This document shows positions 34,424 to 45,178 of a DNA stretch of 64,000 bases, piece after piece. Every line of letters starts with the position of its first letter. Position 1 is the stretch's first letter. The position numbers were made by a program, and so were the translations under genes. Where the stretch lies: the NCBI GenBank assembly GCA_013373375.1, contig JABXHY010000025.1, positions 62,001 to 126,000 of the forward strand, written 5' to 3'. The notes under the pieces were generated by a model. The model made no database searches. It worked only from the letters and a program-made list of their open reading frames with translations, and had not been told where the DNA came from. The stretch is from Gammaproteobacteria bacterium. GTDB lineage: Bacteria; Pseudomonadota; Gammaproteobacteria; Enterobacterales; Kangiellaceae.

Positions 34424-37400
34424 CTATTTTCGACGGCGGAAACCTGCTAATAGCATCAATCCACCTAACATCCAGTAGAGTGAGCCACTGCTACTGCTAT
34501 CGCCAGATACCGAAATACTGGTTTGTGATGAAACAGACACAGTGCCATCGTTCACTGTCAATTCAAACACATAGTCTCCACCACCAATATCTTCTGGAAG
34601 AATTACTGCTTGAGCTTTATCCGCAGCAGTAATGGTAACACTTGGTCCAGACACTTGAGTCCAAGAGTAAGTCAAACTATCGCCGTCAACATCATTAACG
34701 TTTGAGAGTAAGTTGATCATACCTCGGCCAGAAGAGTTTGAACTTGTGCTTACCACTGGCGCATCGTTCACCGGAGTGACATTCACCATAAAGGTTGCTG
34801 ACTCAGTGTCCGTTGAGTTAACGGTATCTGAAACAGTCACCACAACTTCAAGCATGCCATTAAAATCAGCGTCAGGAGCAAAGTCGAAAGTCGAACCAGA
34901 CACCCCACCGCTAATATTAGAAGCCGTACCATTTAATGAAGTTACTGTGATTACATTTGCCTCAGAATCCGCATCTGCGTAATTAACAGTAATTCCTGTA
35001 ATGACACCATCTTCTGCAACGGTTAAGTCGTCTAACTGACCAATGTAGAAGTTACTTGCTACTTTAAACGAGGCTGAAGAAGTTTCAGTTTTCGCACCAA
35101 CGTTAGTCACACTGTGAGATGCTAAAGCGGTCATCGACGCGCCAGCTGCTTCAGGCATTACCTGACCAGTGAAGGTAAGTGTAATTTCTCTGAACCCAAG
35201 ACCAGGTCGATTACATACAATCAGTCCATCTTGAATATCATTTGCCGAACCAACATCGCCCGCACCATCGTCGTAAACCCCGCCATTGTAGATAAAGGAT
35301 TCACCGAAAGTACCGTTTGCATTTTCCCAACCAATAGACTGGCCAAGAATATCGCCCAAATTATGAGTCACGTTAGCGTAAGCGTAATAGACATTACCGG
35401 TGTTGTTGTCGATAACAACTTGGAAATCAAGTACATCATCATAAGCAGTATCTACACCATAGTAAGCCCAATGACGCATGTCATCCCACTCTACAAATAC
35501 CAATGAGCCACCAGACGCAGAAGCAACACTCACACCAGAGCCATTTGCATTATCAAACTGCATGTCACGCCAGAAAGGAGCGATAACATTATTGGGTTCA
35601 GCACTATTAGGCATTCTCTGATGAGAGTATGTTGCACCACCTACAGAGTTACCCATACTGATAAAACCATCATCGGTAACAGTGAACTCTGGATACGACA
35701 CACCCAAGTGAGTTACTGGTACTGCTAGCGTTCCAGTTTGGCTATCACCATCAATAGGTAACTGAGTTACACCATAAGCAGCTAAGTCTACATAGCCTCC
35801 AAAAATTGGAATCGAACAAGAAGCATCAGTTACATTGGTTGTTGTGTCATAACCTGCGTCTGAATTCGGACCGAATATTCCCGGACGAGCTGCAGACCAG
35901 TTAATGGTTGTACCATCAACACCAACAGAAACAACCGAAGCATCACCTTTATCAACTTCAACGCTGCTTGGATCGACCATTATTCCTTCAGGAATCGCGA
36001 GCGCGATGTTGTAGAAATAATCTTCTGTGGTTTCATTCGTGTTAATAGAAACCGTAAAGTCAACATAGTCGCCAACTGACGGATTGTCATCGCTAACTTG
36101 AACGTTAACATCATTATTCGCGCGAGTGAGTACAACTACAGTTTGTCCAAGATTACCTGGATTAGCTGCGTCGGTTCCTATGTCAAAAGCTCCGATCATT
36201 ACGTCGCCAACTGACATTTGATCATCCCAGCTCATGCGAATATCGAATGGTACAAATTCACCAGATGTTGCTTGTGCGGCAACACTAAAGTTACCTTGGT
36301 TGGTTGTTGGAACGTGCCCAAACAATAGGTCATACCCATCAACCGCTCCCGCAGAAGAAGCTTCCCAGTTTTGCACTAGAACCCAAATTCTTCCTGCAGG
36401 AACTTCTTCAATACCGCAAGATTCATCAGCCGTAAACGAACGCGAAGCACAAAGTAGTTCGTCTTCAGATGGTGTACCGTCACCATTGGCGTCGTAACCA
36501 ACATATAAATCAATATCAGGTGACTCAGATGCAGTAGTTGCAACATTCATGTAAGGAGTATCAGCTGACAAAGTAAACCAATGTGTTTCAACACCGTCAG
36601 TTAAATCATCAAATGGCGAGAGTCCGTCACTATCTTCTGATACGGCACCGCGTGTTCGGCTCGACTTACTTAAACCATAAACACGAGAGGTAAACTCGGT
36701 GATTTCGAGCGCTAGCATATCTTTTAGTAGAACAGAGCCAGAGTCCCTAGCGATGTCCATTTCAATCATTGATGGAATGTTGCTTGATTCAGCACTTAAA
36801 AACATCGGCATCCGAGCAGCTGGGATAGAAGCATCACCTGCCGTGAATACAACTTCACCCAATGCACTATCGCCAGTACTAAGACCTTCTACAGACGCAG
36901 TGATTGTTACTGTTTGTGTTTCTCCCTCTGCCAAAGTAAACGTTGCAGGAGTAACCGTTACAGAAACGAGTTCATTGTCGGTCGTTGAGCTTGCAGTCCA
37001 AGACGCGTTTTTAGTTGCAGTAAATGTTCTTTGCCAACTACATGTCGATCGGCAAGAAGTATTACCCAAACTTGGAATGTTTAGCGTTTTAGGATCACCG
37101 CCATCGGCTGGATTAGCATCAAGATAATCATCGAGCTCTTCATCCATAATCAAACCAGTTGCAGCGGCCAGGTCCACTCGAATTCGACCGGAACCCATAT
37201 CAAACATATCCGCTGGAGTTGTGCCGTCTTCTTTCACCATAACTGGTGTTGCCGTTAGCATTAACGCAGAGCGGATGTTATCAGGCGTCCATGCAGGGAA
37301 AGCTGACTTTAACAATGCACCGGCACCAGCAACATGTGGCGCAGCCATTGAAGTACCTTGTAAAAATGCAAAGTCTGCAGGAGCTGGCGTAGTACCATCA

Positions 37401-39358
37401 CGACCGTATTGCTCGTCTGAATAAGCCGCATAAATCGATACGCCTGGCGCCGCAACTGATGGCGTTAAGATATCAGGCACAGTCACGTTTGGACCACGCG
37501 ATGAGAATGCTGCGATTTGATCGGCATCGCCAATCACTAACTCGCCATCTGCAGCAGAAATAGTTGCTGTATGACCGGTACCAGAAGCCAACCATGCTTT
37601 CAGAGCATCACCGTCATTGGCATTAATGTGAATGCCAGGAACAACATAGGCATCATTTGCTAGTGTATCTGCACCGCCCTGAATATTCGCCAGCACGAAA
37701 CCACCAGCACCACCGGCTGCAGCATTTTGCGCTTTTGCTACTCGAGCAATCGTTCCACGATCACAAACAACAATTTCACCACTGAAAGTTCCCGCAGGGA
37801 ATGGCTCCATACATTGAGCTGAATCATCGGTTGAGTTCGGGTTGTCATAATCACCAGCGTATACGATTGTGGCCGTAATACCTTGCGTTGCACTCGAACC
37901 AGTAATTTCAGCAGGAGCTGTTGTGTCACCGCCTGTGAAACCGCCGATAGTTTTTTCAAACTCGACTACACGACCGTGCGTTGAAGCAGCTACCGCGGTA
38001 TACCATGGTGCATTTTTTACTGAAGTGCCCGCATCAGGGCCTGAGTTACCTGCAGAAGCAGAAACAAAAATTCCCGCATCTTGCGCATTCAAAAAGGCAA
38101 GTTCAGTAGAACTATTCCAAGGGTTTCCACCACCTGAAATCGAGTAGTTAATAACATCAATCCCGTCAGCAATGGCATCATCGATCGCGCTTGCAATCGC
38201 GGCACCCGGGCAACCTGAATAAGTATCACCTTGATTGCCAGGTAAACAAATTTGATAAGCAACGACATTGGCATGGGGAGCCACGCCTGAAACTTGAGGG
38301 AACTCGAAACCAGTCGAGTTAATACCGTCACCTACTTCCTGACCTGCTTCAGGATCCAGCATTGGAACATTATTTAGAATATTTCCAGCTGCAGTGCCCG
38401 CAGTGTGAGAGCCATGACCATTATAATCTTCACCGTTCGCAGGAGGAGGAGTCGGACCAAAAACATCTGCGTCGCTATAAGTGCCAATGACAGAATCATA
38501 CGATCGAACACCGATCAATTTATCATTACACATACTCGCAAAAGCGCCGGCACAATCACCAACATAAACGCCTGCACCCCATGGATTAGTATGGTCGTAA
38601 CCATCATCACCGACATCGGCAAATGAAGGGTGATCAGAGTTGATGCCAGAGTCGATTACACCGACGATAACACCTTCACCAAAGGCGCCAACACCTGTCG
38701 CAGTGCCATCCCATACATTAGGTGCTCCAATCAAAGTTGGACCCGTGTCAGTTTCCATTTGGAACATAACTTCGCGTTCAACGTAAGCCACTTCATCGAA
38801 CATCGCGAGCTTTTTCGCTTGCTCTTGAGTCATGCGAACAACGACTGCGTTCAAAGCATTCTTTAATCGAGTTAGTTCAGCTGGTTGTTGCCCCAAAACT
38901 CGAGTTGCTTTTTGCATTAAAGCGTCTTGCTGCATATCAAGGTATTTTGTGTAACGCTTGACGCTGCTGCTTTTGAAATTAATTTTTAAAGACGCTCGTT
39001 TTGCCGCTGATGACTTTCCAACCATAGCTTGCGCACGCTGATTAAAAGACTTGGCATAATCTGGACGAGTCGCAGGATAACCATCGATATCGCCTTTGTA
39101 GGTTGCAACCGGAGCATCTTGTAAACGCACGATATAGTTGTGTGTTCCAGTTAAACCTGCTTCTTCATGGAATTTCTTATTTAGAGGCTTTCGAACGAAG
39201 CTCTTGATGCCTTGTTTCTCTGTTTTAACCATCTCGTGACTTTGAAAATCGACATCTGTGATAACCGATTTTTTGTCAACGTTGATGGTCGCTCCAACTG
39301 CAGCAGCATAGACCGCAGCAGATAAACCCAACATTACTTTTTTCACTTTTTTCTCCAT
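34424..39358 (-). CDS. Secreted S8 subtilisin-like protease with GlyGly-CTERM tail
   Basis: A 1644-residue exported serine protease. After a signal peptide and an I9-type inhibitory propeptide (about 70-200) comes the S8 domain with D236 (GVIDSGIN), H315 (NGHGSHT), oxyanion N438 (SAGNSG) and S670 (GTSMAAPHVAGAG). A PA domain (about 495-600) is inserted in it. Further regions include repeated beta-sandwich (Ig/cadherin-like) modules. The C terminus GSLYWMLGGLMLLAGFRRRK is a GlyGly-CTERM-type sorting signal: motif, helix, basic end. Such proteins are cleaved by rhombosortase and exported by type II secretion, which by inference suggests an extracellular protein-degrading role. Confidence 0.95.
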   Translation of the reverse strand: MEKKVKKVMLGLSAAVYAAAVGATINVDKKSVITDVDFQSHEMVKTEKQGIKSFVRKPLNKKFHEEAGLTGTHNYIVRLQDAPVATYKGDIDGYPATRPDYAKSFNQRAQAMVGKSSAAKRASLKINFKSSSVKRYTKYLDMQQDALMQKATRVLGQQPAELTRLKNALNAVVVRMTQEQAKKLAMFDEVAYVEREVMFQMETDTGPTLIGAPNVWDGTATGVGAFGEGVIVGVIDSGINSDHPSFADVGDDGYDHTNPWGAGVYVGDCAGAFASMCNDKLIGVRSYDSVIGTYSDADVFGPTPPPANGEDYNGHGSHTAGTAAGNILNNVPMLDPEAGQEVGDGINSTGFEFPQVSGVAPHANVVAYQICLPGNQGDTYSGCPGAAIASAIDDAIADGIDVINYSISGGGNPWNSSTELAFLNAQDAGIFVSASAGNSGPDAGTSVKNAPWYTAVAASTHGRVVEFEKTIGGFTGGDTTAPAEITGSSATQGITATIVYAGDYDNPNSTDDSAQCMEPFPAGTFSGEIVVCDRGTIARVAKAQNAAAGGAGGFVLANIQGGADTLANDAYVVPGIHINANDGDALKAWLASGTGHTATISAADGELVIGDADQIAAFSSRGPNVTVPDILTPSVAAPGVSIYAAYSDEQYGRDGTTPAPADFAFLQGTSMAAPHVAGAGALLKSAFPAWTPDNIRSALMLTATPVMVKEDGTTPADMFDMGSGRIRVDLAAATGLIMDEELDDYLDANPADGGDPKTLNIPSLGNTSCRSTCSWQRTFTATKNASWTASSTTDNELVSVTVTPATFTLAEGETQTVTITASVEGLSTGDSALGEVVFTAGDASIPAARMPMFLSAESSNIPSMIEMDIARDSGSVLLKDMLALEITEFTSRVYGLSKSSRTRGAVSEDSDGLSPFDDLTDGVETHWFTLSADTPYMNVATTASESPDIDLYVGYDANGDGTPSEDELLCASRSFTADESCGIEEVPAGRIWVLVQNWEASSAGAVDGYDLLFGHVPTTNQGNFSVAAQATSGEFVPFDIRMSWDDQMSVGDVMIGAFDIGTDAANPGNLGQTVVVLTRANNDVNVQVSDDNPSVGDYVDFTVSINTNETTEDYFYNIALAIPEGIMVDPSSVEVDKGDASVVSVGVDGTTINWSAARPGIFGPNSDAGYDTTTNVTDASCSIPIFGGYVDLAAYGVTQLPIDGDSQTGTLAVPVTHLGVSYPEFTVTDDGFISMGNSVGGATYSHQRMPNSAEPNNVIAPFWRDMQFDNANGSGVSVASASGGSLVFVEWDDMRHWAYYGVDTAYDDVLDFQVVIDNNTGNVYYAYANVTHNLGDILGQSIGWENANGTFGESFIYNGGVYDDGAGDVGSANDIQDGLIVCNRPGLGFREITLTFTGQVMPEAAGASMTALASHSVTNVGAKTETSSASFKVASNFYIGQLDDLTVAEDGVITGITVNYADADSEANVITVTSLNGTASNISGGVSGSTFDFAPDADFNGMLEVVVTVSDTVNSTDTESATFMVNVTPVNDAPVVSTSSNSSGRGMINLLSNVNDVDGDSLTYSWTQVSGPSVTITAADKAQAVILPEDIGGGDYVFELTVNDGTVSVSSQTSISVSGDSSSSGSLYWMLGGLMLLAGFRRRK

Positions 39359-39481
39359 TGTTTCATACCCAACGTCGCAAAGTTATTCGAAGCAATAACT
39401 CAGGGCAATAAAACCAGTGCCCAAAAGTGACGTGAATATTACCAATGGCGATAAAGAACTGCGAAATATCTCACTTTAGAA

Positions 39482-39513
39482 TATAAAGACCCCCCACTAA
39501 GGAGGTCTTTATA
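39482..39513 (-). terminator. Terminator after the M36 protease
   Basis: TATAAAGACCCCC and GGAGGTCTTTATA pair through 12-13 bp with one wobble around a short loop, 23 bp beyond the stop of the M36 gene. Confidence 0.8.
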
Positions 39514-39535
39514 AGCCTACATTTAAAGTTAAAGA

Positions 39536-42500
39536 TTATTTGCGTGATCTAAATCCACATAGGATTAATAACCCGCTGACTAACCAGAAAAGACTTCCGC
39601 CACCACTTGATCGATTTGTCACAGCAACCGATTTTTGCGTGCTTGTTGACGTTTCTCCATCTGAAACAGTCAGTTCAAATACCAGCGTTTCATCTTCACT
39701 AATAGAAGGAGATTCAACACTAAGACTTGCACCTGTTGTGCTACCTATAGTTGCAGAAGTACCACTGACCTGCTGCCATTGATACGTCAGTTCTGTGTCG
39801 TCATCAGTGACATTTGAAGATAAGGTGAATGACTCTCCTTCGGTAATTGAGTCAACTCCAGAAATCGATACTTCAGGAGCATCGTTCACATCAGTAACTT
39901 CAACTGTAGCCGGCATCGACGTCGCAGAACTACCATCACTTACACTGACGCTAAACTCAAATGTGCTGTCTTGATTAACTACCGGGATCACAAAACTAGT
40001 ACTTGATGCGTCACTATTTTCGAGCGATACATTCGGCCCAGATGTTTGCGTCCAACTATAGGTTAGAGAATCGCCTTCGTGATCAAAGGTTGCTGCCGAT
40101 AGTGTAACGGTGCGTTGTTCACCACCTTCTTTCTCAGAAACCGATATGGTTTCAATCGCATCAACAACCGGGGGAGCATTCTCACAAACGCCATCCTCTG
40201 TCACACGACCACTGAACGGGAAGTTCGTAATATTATCAAATGCTATGTCATCAATTAACCAACCAAAACTTCCGATGGCATCATCCGTTCCGATTAAAAA
40301 GCGGAACTGAAGATTGCTACCATTAATGTCACCTTCTGGAATAGAAACAGTAACGCTTTGACCAAATTGTTGAATAGGTCCAACAAAGGCTTGTCGAGAA
40401 CCAATCACAGGATTCGATTCAAGTACTGTTCCACTGTAGTTAGGTTCGATTGTTCCACCTATCGAAGTAACATCAACCCAATCCCCACCATCGACACTAA
40501 CTTCAATGACGCCACCATCTAAATAATCAATGCCTTGTTGATCGTTTTCGCTGGATTCAAATTCGTAATAATGGAAAAACGACATTGTCATCGCGCCTGT
40601 CTCAGCCACAGTTACAATAGGACTCACCAGTGAACTTGAACCGGCAGTAGCATTGTTATCGCCGTAGAACATTTGCCCAGTACCAAAAAACTGATCATAA
40701 ACTCCACCGTCCAACTCAAATTTATTGAGCAGGTTTGACGATGCCGTCAGTGTCCAATCTGCGTCAACAGTTAAAGTATCTTCTAAGTTTTCACTTTGAC
40801 TGGTTTTTGCCAAATCAAAATTCGTTGTTACCGTAAGATTAACCGGTGCTGGCTCAATAACATCTTCAGGAGCATTACCAATTTCATTAAACGTTAAAGT
40901 GATAGTGACGTCTTCTTGTTCCGTCGCACTGTTTAGTAGAACAGGTATTTGCGCGGTAACTAAGTCACCGTATTCATTTAATTGGCTGAAAGTTACCGCT
41001 GAACCGTCAGCGAATGTTATATCATTACTTGATGTCAATTCTGCAGTGACACCACTAAGCGATGTTGTTCCAGCGTTTCTCAAATTAACCGTTAAAAGAG
41101 CTGTCTCGCCAGCATCCCAAATATTGTCACCATCGCAATATTTTATTTCTTGGGTTAACACGTTTGTATCAATTGACATTGATTGAACTGCTATCGCTGA
41201 ACCTTCTGCGGTAAAATCTTCCACCACACCAACTTGGTCGGAAGAAAAACGCTCCGGAGAAACTGCATTTATACCAAGACCACGACGAGCAAACGCTTGC
41301 AAAATGGTTGCAAAATCGTCGGGGTCACTGGCATAAGCTGCGGCTAAAATACCATCTCGAGCTTCAGTAATGGTTGGCGCATAAGGCGTCATTTTTAAAC
41401 CTGCTACCAAATAATTTTTCATTCGATTTTGCGCTTCGGCAAAAGTTAAATCTTCTCGGTTTAGCAAAGCAGCGTAAACTTCCCACAGAGAGGTAGACCA
41501 AACTTCACCTGTCGCATGTACCGCATTGTTAGACGATCCATCCTGACCATACCGCACCGGATGGTTATCTGGTAACGCTTCACCAAGAGCAATATGGCGG
41601 AAAGTTAATCCATTTTTATTCATGTCGGTACTGTAAGGAACACGTCGAATGCCATAGTAATTATCTTTCGTTGCAAAGCCAGCAACAGGATAAACACCTT
41701 GGAAATTTTCGTTGCCCGCTTGAGACTGATCGGATTCCTTAACCGTCAACATTAACGCGACAAAATCACTCCAGCCTTCGCCCATACCGCGCCCCATATT
41801 ATTGACCAGACCGCTAGCATTGCTGACTAACCTATTTGATAAGTAATGCGCCCATTCGTGAGCAACAATTCCGTTATCCAGTGTTCCATCTCGATAAGAA
41901 ACATCTCGCGCCATAGTAATAGAAACGGTATCAACATCCATCGCATTGAGTAATTGGGTTCCATCTTCAAGAGACATGAACATCGATGGGATGGTAATCG
42001 TCGAATCATCACCTCCCATGCTTATGATTCCGCCTCGATCGGGATCAGAAGCTGGCGCATCATTTATAACAATTGCGGCCACTGCACCTGCGTCTTGCGC
42101 AGCTTTGACTTTCACAGTAAACGCACAGGTACCTCGATCGATCACCGCTATCTTACCAGTCAAATCAGCAGCATTAACTACCGCTTCGCAACCATCTTCA
42201 ACTGGCGCTGTGTCATCTTCTAAACGCGCAGCATCACCAGTTAAATTAAAACTTTGCTGTCCAAATTGTGCTGTGCCAGCATCGAAGCTGCCCACACCAT
42301 CGATATCTAAACCAACTCCAGAACCAGAAACGAATAAATACATTTGCATTCTTGGAGGTGCACCATCTGCCGGAGTCGACATATTCGCATTATTAGTACC
42401 GCTACTGTCTTGCGCTTCGACTCTCATGCGATCATTACCCAGACCACCACGACCGAAATTGTCCTGCTGAGCATTTCCCGCAGCTTCATTAAATCCATTA

Positions 42501-43801
42501 TCATAGAACCAGTCATGCAAATAATTGTTCACATAGAACAAATTAACAGCTGCAGCGTTTCGTCCGTTGTTTGATAATGAATCTTCATTTAACTCAGATA
42601 CGTAATCAAAAGTATTCGCCGCCGTTGTTGTTGGTCGAATATCTCCTTCATTAAAACCATCTGGGCCAGAAATATCAGCATAAGAATCAACGTTATTCCC
42701 TGTTGTTACTGTTGCATTATCTGGAAGCCAAGGATCTTGCGTACTTATTGGTCCAGATTCTAAAGTTATCAAATCAGCTGCTACTACAGTTTCTGTTAGC
42801 GGATCATCAACATTACCAGTAGGATGAGGCGTTAAGGTGTTTCCAAAAGGACCATCAAGTGGCACCTGAACGTTATCAGCATAGGTTCTGTAGGTGTAAT
42901 CCTGATGTTCAATTAAGTTTTTCCGAAATAATAATTTTCCGTCGTTTGCAGAAATAACCAAACCAAATGCAAATCCGTTTGTAGAATTATTGTCGCCGCC
43001 AAAAATTTCAATGTAGTAACCTGGAACTAAAGATTCACCTACCGGGAAATAAACTTCTTTGAGTCGTTGCGATTGACTGAAAGTTATCGAGGAATTTTGT
43101 TTTGCAGTGAGAGTATAGTGATCATATCCGTCTGACTGCTTACTTAAAACTGTATTGACGCTCACATCTTTCAAACCAATATTTTTTAACGCACTTTCAA
43201 ATGCTTTTTTTGCTGATATTTTAAAACCTGAGTTTGAAGAGCGCATATTTTGCAAAGATTGCTCTGATGAGAAATAACCAGAAACCGCTACAGGATTTTC
43301 TTCACGATCGAAGATCACCGCTAACTGTCGACCAAAAACTTCACGGTCATCGATCATTTGTTGATATTTAAAAATACTCGGGCGACTTGGATGTTGATCA
43401 GCAAATAACAATTTTGCATCATCGACGCTGGTTTTGCTTAATCCATGTTGTTTCACCAATGTACCGATCGTTGCTCTTGCCCTTTTATCATTGAGACCAA
43501 CATTTCCGGACTTTGACATTCTCTTTTTCGTTTTGAGTTGCTCGCTTTTATCAACCCAAGTAAATGTTTTTAGTCCACTTCTTCGATCTACTTGATCCTT
43601 CAACACAAAATCAGAGCTTAAACTTTGATTTGTTAAAACATGAGCTGGACGCTTTGCCGATAAATTTATTGACCCGTTAACTTCAAAATTTTTCAAATCC
43701 GTTGCTTTATCGGAAACCGAGATTGGAGCGGTTGCGGTTACGCTAGCCGATAATACCGTAGCTACAGCGATAGCCACGCTATTAAACCGAATATTATTCA
43801 T
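39536..43801 (-). CDS. Secreted M36 (fungalysin-type) metalloprotease with GlyGly-CTERM tail
   Basis: A 1421-residue exported zinc metalloprotease. A signal peptide is followed by an FTP-type propeptide (about 100-310). The M36 catalytic domain has zinc ligands H648 and H652, with E649 as catalytic base (HEWAH), and E675 as third ligand (GEGWSDF). A PA domain (about 525-630) is inserted before the zinc motif. Beta-sandwich modules follow, including two Ig-like repeats with SLTYSWTQTSGP and LTYQWQQVSGT. The tail GGGSLFWLVSGLLILCGFRSRK is of the GlyGly-CTERM type. It is 177 bp upstream of the S8 protease gene, same strand, but each has its own terminator. Confidence 0.95.
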   Translation of the reverse strand: MNNIRFNSVAIAVATVLSASVTATAPISVSDKATDLKNFEVNGSINLSAKRPAHVLTNQSLSSDFVLKDQVDRRSGLKTFTWVDKSEQLKTKKRMSKSGNVGLNDKRARATIGTLVKQHGLSKTSVDDAKLLFADQHPSRPSIFKYQQMIDDREVFGRQLAVIFDREENPVAVSGYFSSEQSLQNMRSSNSGFKISAKKAFESALKNIGLKDVSVNTVLSKQSDGYDHYTLTAKQNSSITFSQSQRLKEVYFPVGESLVPGYYIEIFGGDNNSTNGFAFGLVISANDGKLLFRKNLIEHQDYTYRTYADNVQVPLDGPFGNTLTPHPTGNVDDPLTETVVAADLITLESGPISTQDPWLPDNATVTTGNNVDSYADISGPDGFNEGDIRPTTTAANTFDYVSELNEDSLSNNGRNAAAVNLFYVNNYLHDWFYDNGFNEAAGNAQQDNFGRGGLGNDRMRVEAQDSSGTNNANMSTPADGAPPRMQMYLFVSGSGVGLDIDGVGSFDAGTAQFGQQSFNLTGDAARLEDDTAPVEDGCEAVVNAADLTGKIAVIDRGTCAFTVKVKAAQDAGAVAAIVINDAPASDPDRGGIISMGGDDSTITIPSMFMSLEDGTQLLNAMDVDTVSITMARDVSYRDGTLDNGIVAHEWAHYLSNRLVSNASGLVNNMGRGMGEGWSDFVALMLTVKESDQSQAGNENFQGVYPVAGFATKDNYYGIRRVPYSTDMNKNGLTFRHIALGEALPDNHPVRYGQDGSSNNAVHATGEVWSTSLWEVYAALLNREDLTFAEAQNRMKNYLVAGLKMTPYAPTITEARDGILAAAYASDPDDFATILQAFARRGLGINAVSPERFSSDQVGVVEDFTAEGSAIAVQSMSIDTNVLTQEIKYCDGDNIWDAGETALLTVNLRNAGTTSLSGVTAELTSSNDITFADGSAVTFSQLNEYGDLVTAQIPVLLNSATEQEDVTITLTFNEIGNAPEDVIEPAPVNLTVTTNFDLAKTSQSENLEDTLTVDADWTLTASSNLLNKFELDGGVYDQFFGTGQMFYGDNNATAGSSSLVSPIVTVAETGAMTMSFFHYYEFESSENDQQGIDYLDGGVIEVSVDGGDWVDVTSIGGTIEPNYSGTVLESNPVIGSRQAFVGPIQQFGQSVTVSIPEGDINGSNLQFRFLIGTDDAIGSFGWLIDDIAFDNITNFPFSGRVTEDGVCENAPPVVDAIETISVSEKEGGEQRTVTLSAATFDHEGDSLTYSWTQTSGPNVSLENSDASSTSFVIPVVNQDSTFEFSVSVSDGSSATSMPATVEVTDVNDAPEVSISGVDSITEGESFTLSSNVTDDDTELTYQWQQVSGTSATIGSTTGASLSVESPSISEDETLVFELTVSDGETSTSTQKSVAVTNRSSGGGSLFWLVSGLLILCGFRSRK

Positions 43802-43918
43802 TATACTTTCCTACCTTGATCACAAAAGAGTCAACTAACTTGACCGAATTAGTGGCAGATCAAAAGTAAATTTTGTAGGTATAACTGAGATATTTATAGT
43901 GGTTGTCTAATCTTAGTC

Positions 43919-43945
43919 AAAAAAAAGCCCCGCATGTTGCGGGGC
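43919..43945 (-). terminator. Terminator of the EamA transporter gene
   Basis: GCCCCGCA and TGCGGGGC form a perfect 8-bp stem with a 3-nt loop, followed on the minus strand by eight T. Confidence 0.93.
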
Positions 43946-43996
43946 AATGTGAAAAAAATCTTCTAAACCAGGGAGAATAGAATAATGTTTCACAAA

Positions 43997-45001
43997 CTAA
44001 AAACTTTTACTTGAAGCACCTATCGTAAATTCATTGACAGCAAGATCATTTGTTGGTTCCTGCTGAATTCCGGATTCCAGCATTTCTTGTTCGATAAACA
44101 CTGTTTTTTGTTTAGGTTTGGTTTGGCTGACAACCACACCTGCCAACACAATTAATGCACCTGTATACTGTAATGAGGTAAGACTCTCATCCAATAATAA
44201 CCAGCCAAAAAATAAGCATGCTAATGGCAACAAGTTAAGCCAAGCTCCAGCCTGACTGGCTGGCATTTTGCCTAATGAAAAGTTGTAACAGGTGAAAGCA
44301 ATAATGTTCACGCCCCACGCCAGGAACAATATGGCCATTGCTCCATCCCAGGATATATTTGCGGGCACTGAATCACCGCTGAAAAAAACCGCCGGAAGAA
44401 AAAACACACTTCCAACAAAAGTTTGTATTCCGGTTAGAAACAGTGGCGAATAATGATGCATTAGCTTGCGTGCGACTAAACTGTAAGCTGCGGCAAATCC
44501 GATTGCGATGAACTCTAAAAAGTTACCTAATAAGGGATTTGGTGCAGAAGCTGACGCCTCGCCTGTCACAGATAATAAAATCGCTCCGATAACGGCAACG
44601 ATGCAGCCAAGCAACAAACGGGAACTAACTTTTTCGCCCAATAAATAAAAAGCTGCAATCGCAACCATTAATGGTTGCAACGAGGTTATCATGCCGGCTT
44701 CAGACGCCGTCGTGTAGGTAAGGGCCAAACCTTCAAATACAAAGTACAGGCAGGGCTCACACAAAGCGAGAGCTAGGAACCACTTCCAATCGCCTTGGCG
44801 ATAGGTTTCTTTTCTGAATACGGGGATAAAGAAAAACAGAACCGCGCTGGCCAGTATCATCCGTAGAAAGACAGTCAACATGGGGCCAAATTCTGCAACC
44901 GCCACTTTCATGAATACAAAAGAACTCGCCCACACAATAATGGCCAACAATAACGCCGGTAAAGCTAATTGGTTAGCTGATAAACCCAATCGATTAAGCA
45001 T
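43997..45001 (-). CDS. EamA/DMT family transporter
   Basis: A 334-residue membrane protein with ten predicted helices in two EamA repeats. Typical DMT marks are IVWASSFVFMKVAV at the first helix, GEKVSSRLLLGCIVAVIGAILLS, and in the second half AGAWLNLLPLACLFFGWLLLDE. The last 40 residues are soluble. Members export amino acids, metabolites or drugs; the substrate cannot be inferred here. It sits between two protease genes and a hydrolase gene. Confidence 0.9.
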   Translation of the reverse strand: MLNRLGLSANQLALPALLLAIIVWASSFVFMKVAVAEFGPMLTVFLRMILASAVLFFFIPVFRKETYRQGDWKWFLALALCEPCLYFVFEGLALTYTTASEAGMITSLQPLMVAIAAFYLLGEKVSSRLLLGCIVAVIGAILLSVTGEASASAPNPLLGNFLEFIAIGFAAAYSLVARKLMHHYSPLFLTGIQTFVGSVFFLPAVFFSGDSVPANISWDGAMAILFLAWGVNIIAFTCYNFSLGKMPASQAGAWLNLLPLACLFFGWLLLDESLTSLQYTGALIVLAGVVVSQTKPKQKTVFIEQEMLESGIQQEPTNDLAVNEFTIGASSKSF

Positions 45002-45178
45002 GTTGACCTCCTGATTAACAAAGTTTTAATTAACTTTATCTGCCGGATTGTTCACAAATCCGCCAGTTAAATATTGAAGGTCGCAATATTAGAGCCTTTG
45101 AGACAAATAGAAAAACGAGATTTTTTAGGTCTTGATATTAGATTTTCTAATGCAAAATTGGTATGACCAGTTATCGAA

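Noticed and set aside
41946-42470. 174-codon frame opposite the M36 protease gene
   Set aside because: It is antisense to an intact protease domain; Ser/Pro-rich product typical of a shadow frame.
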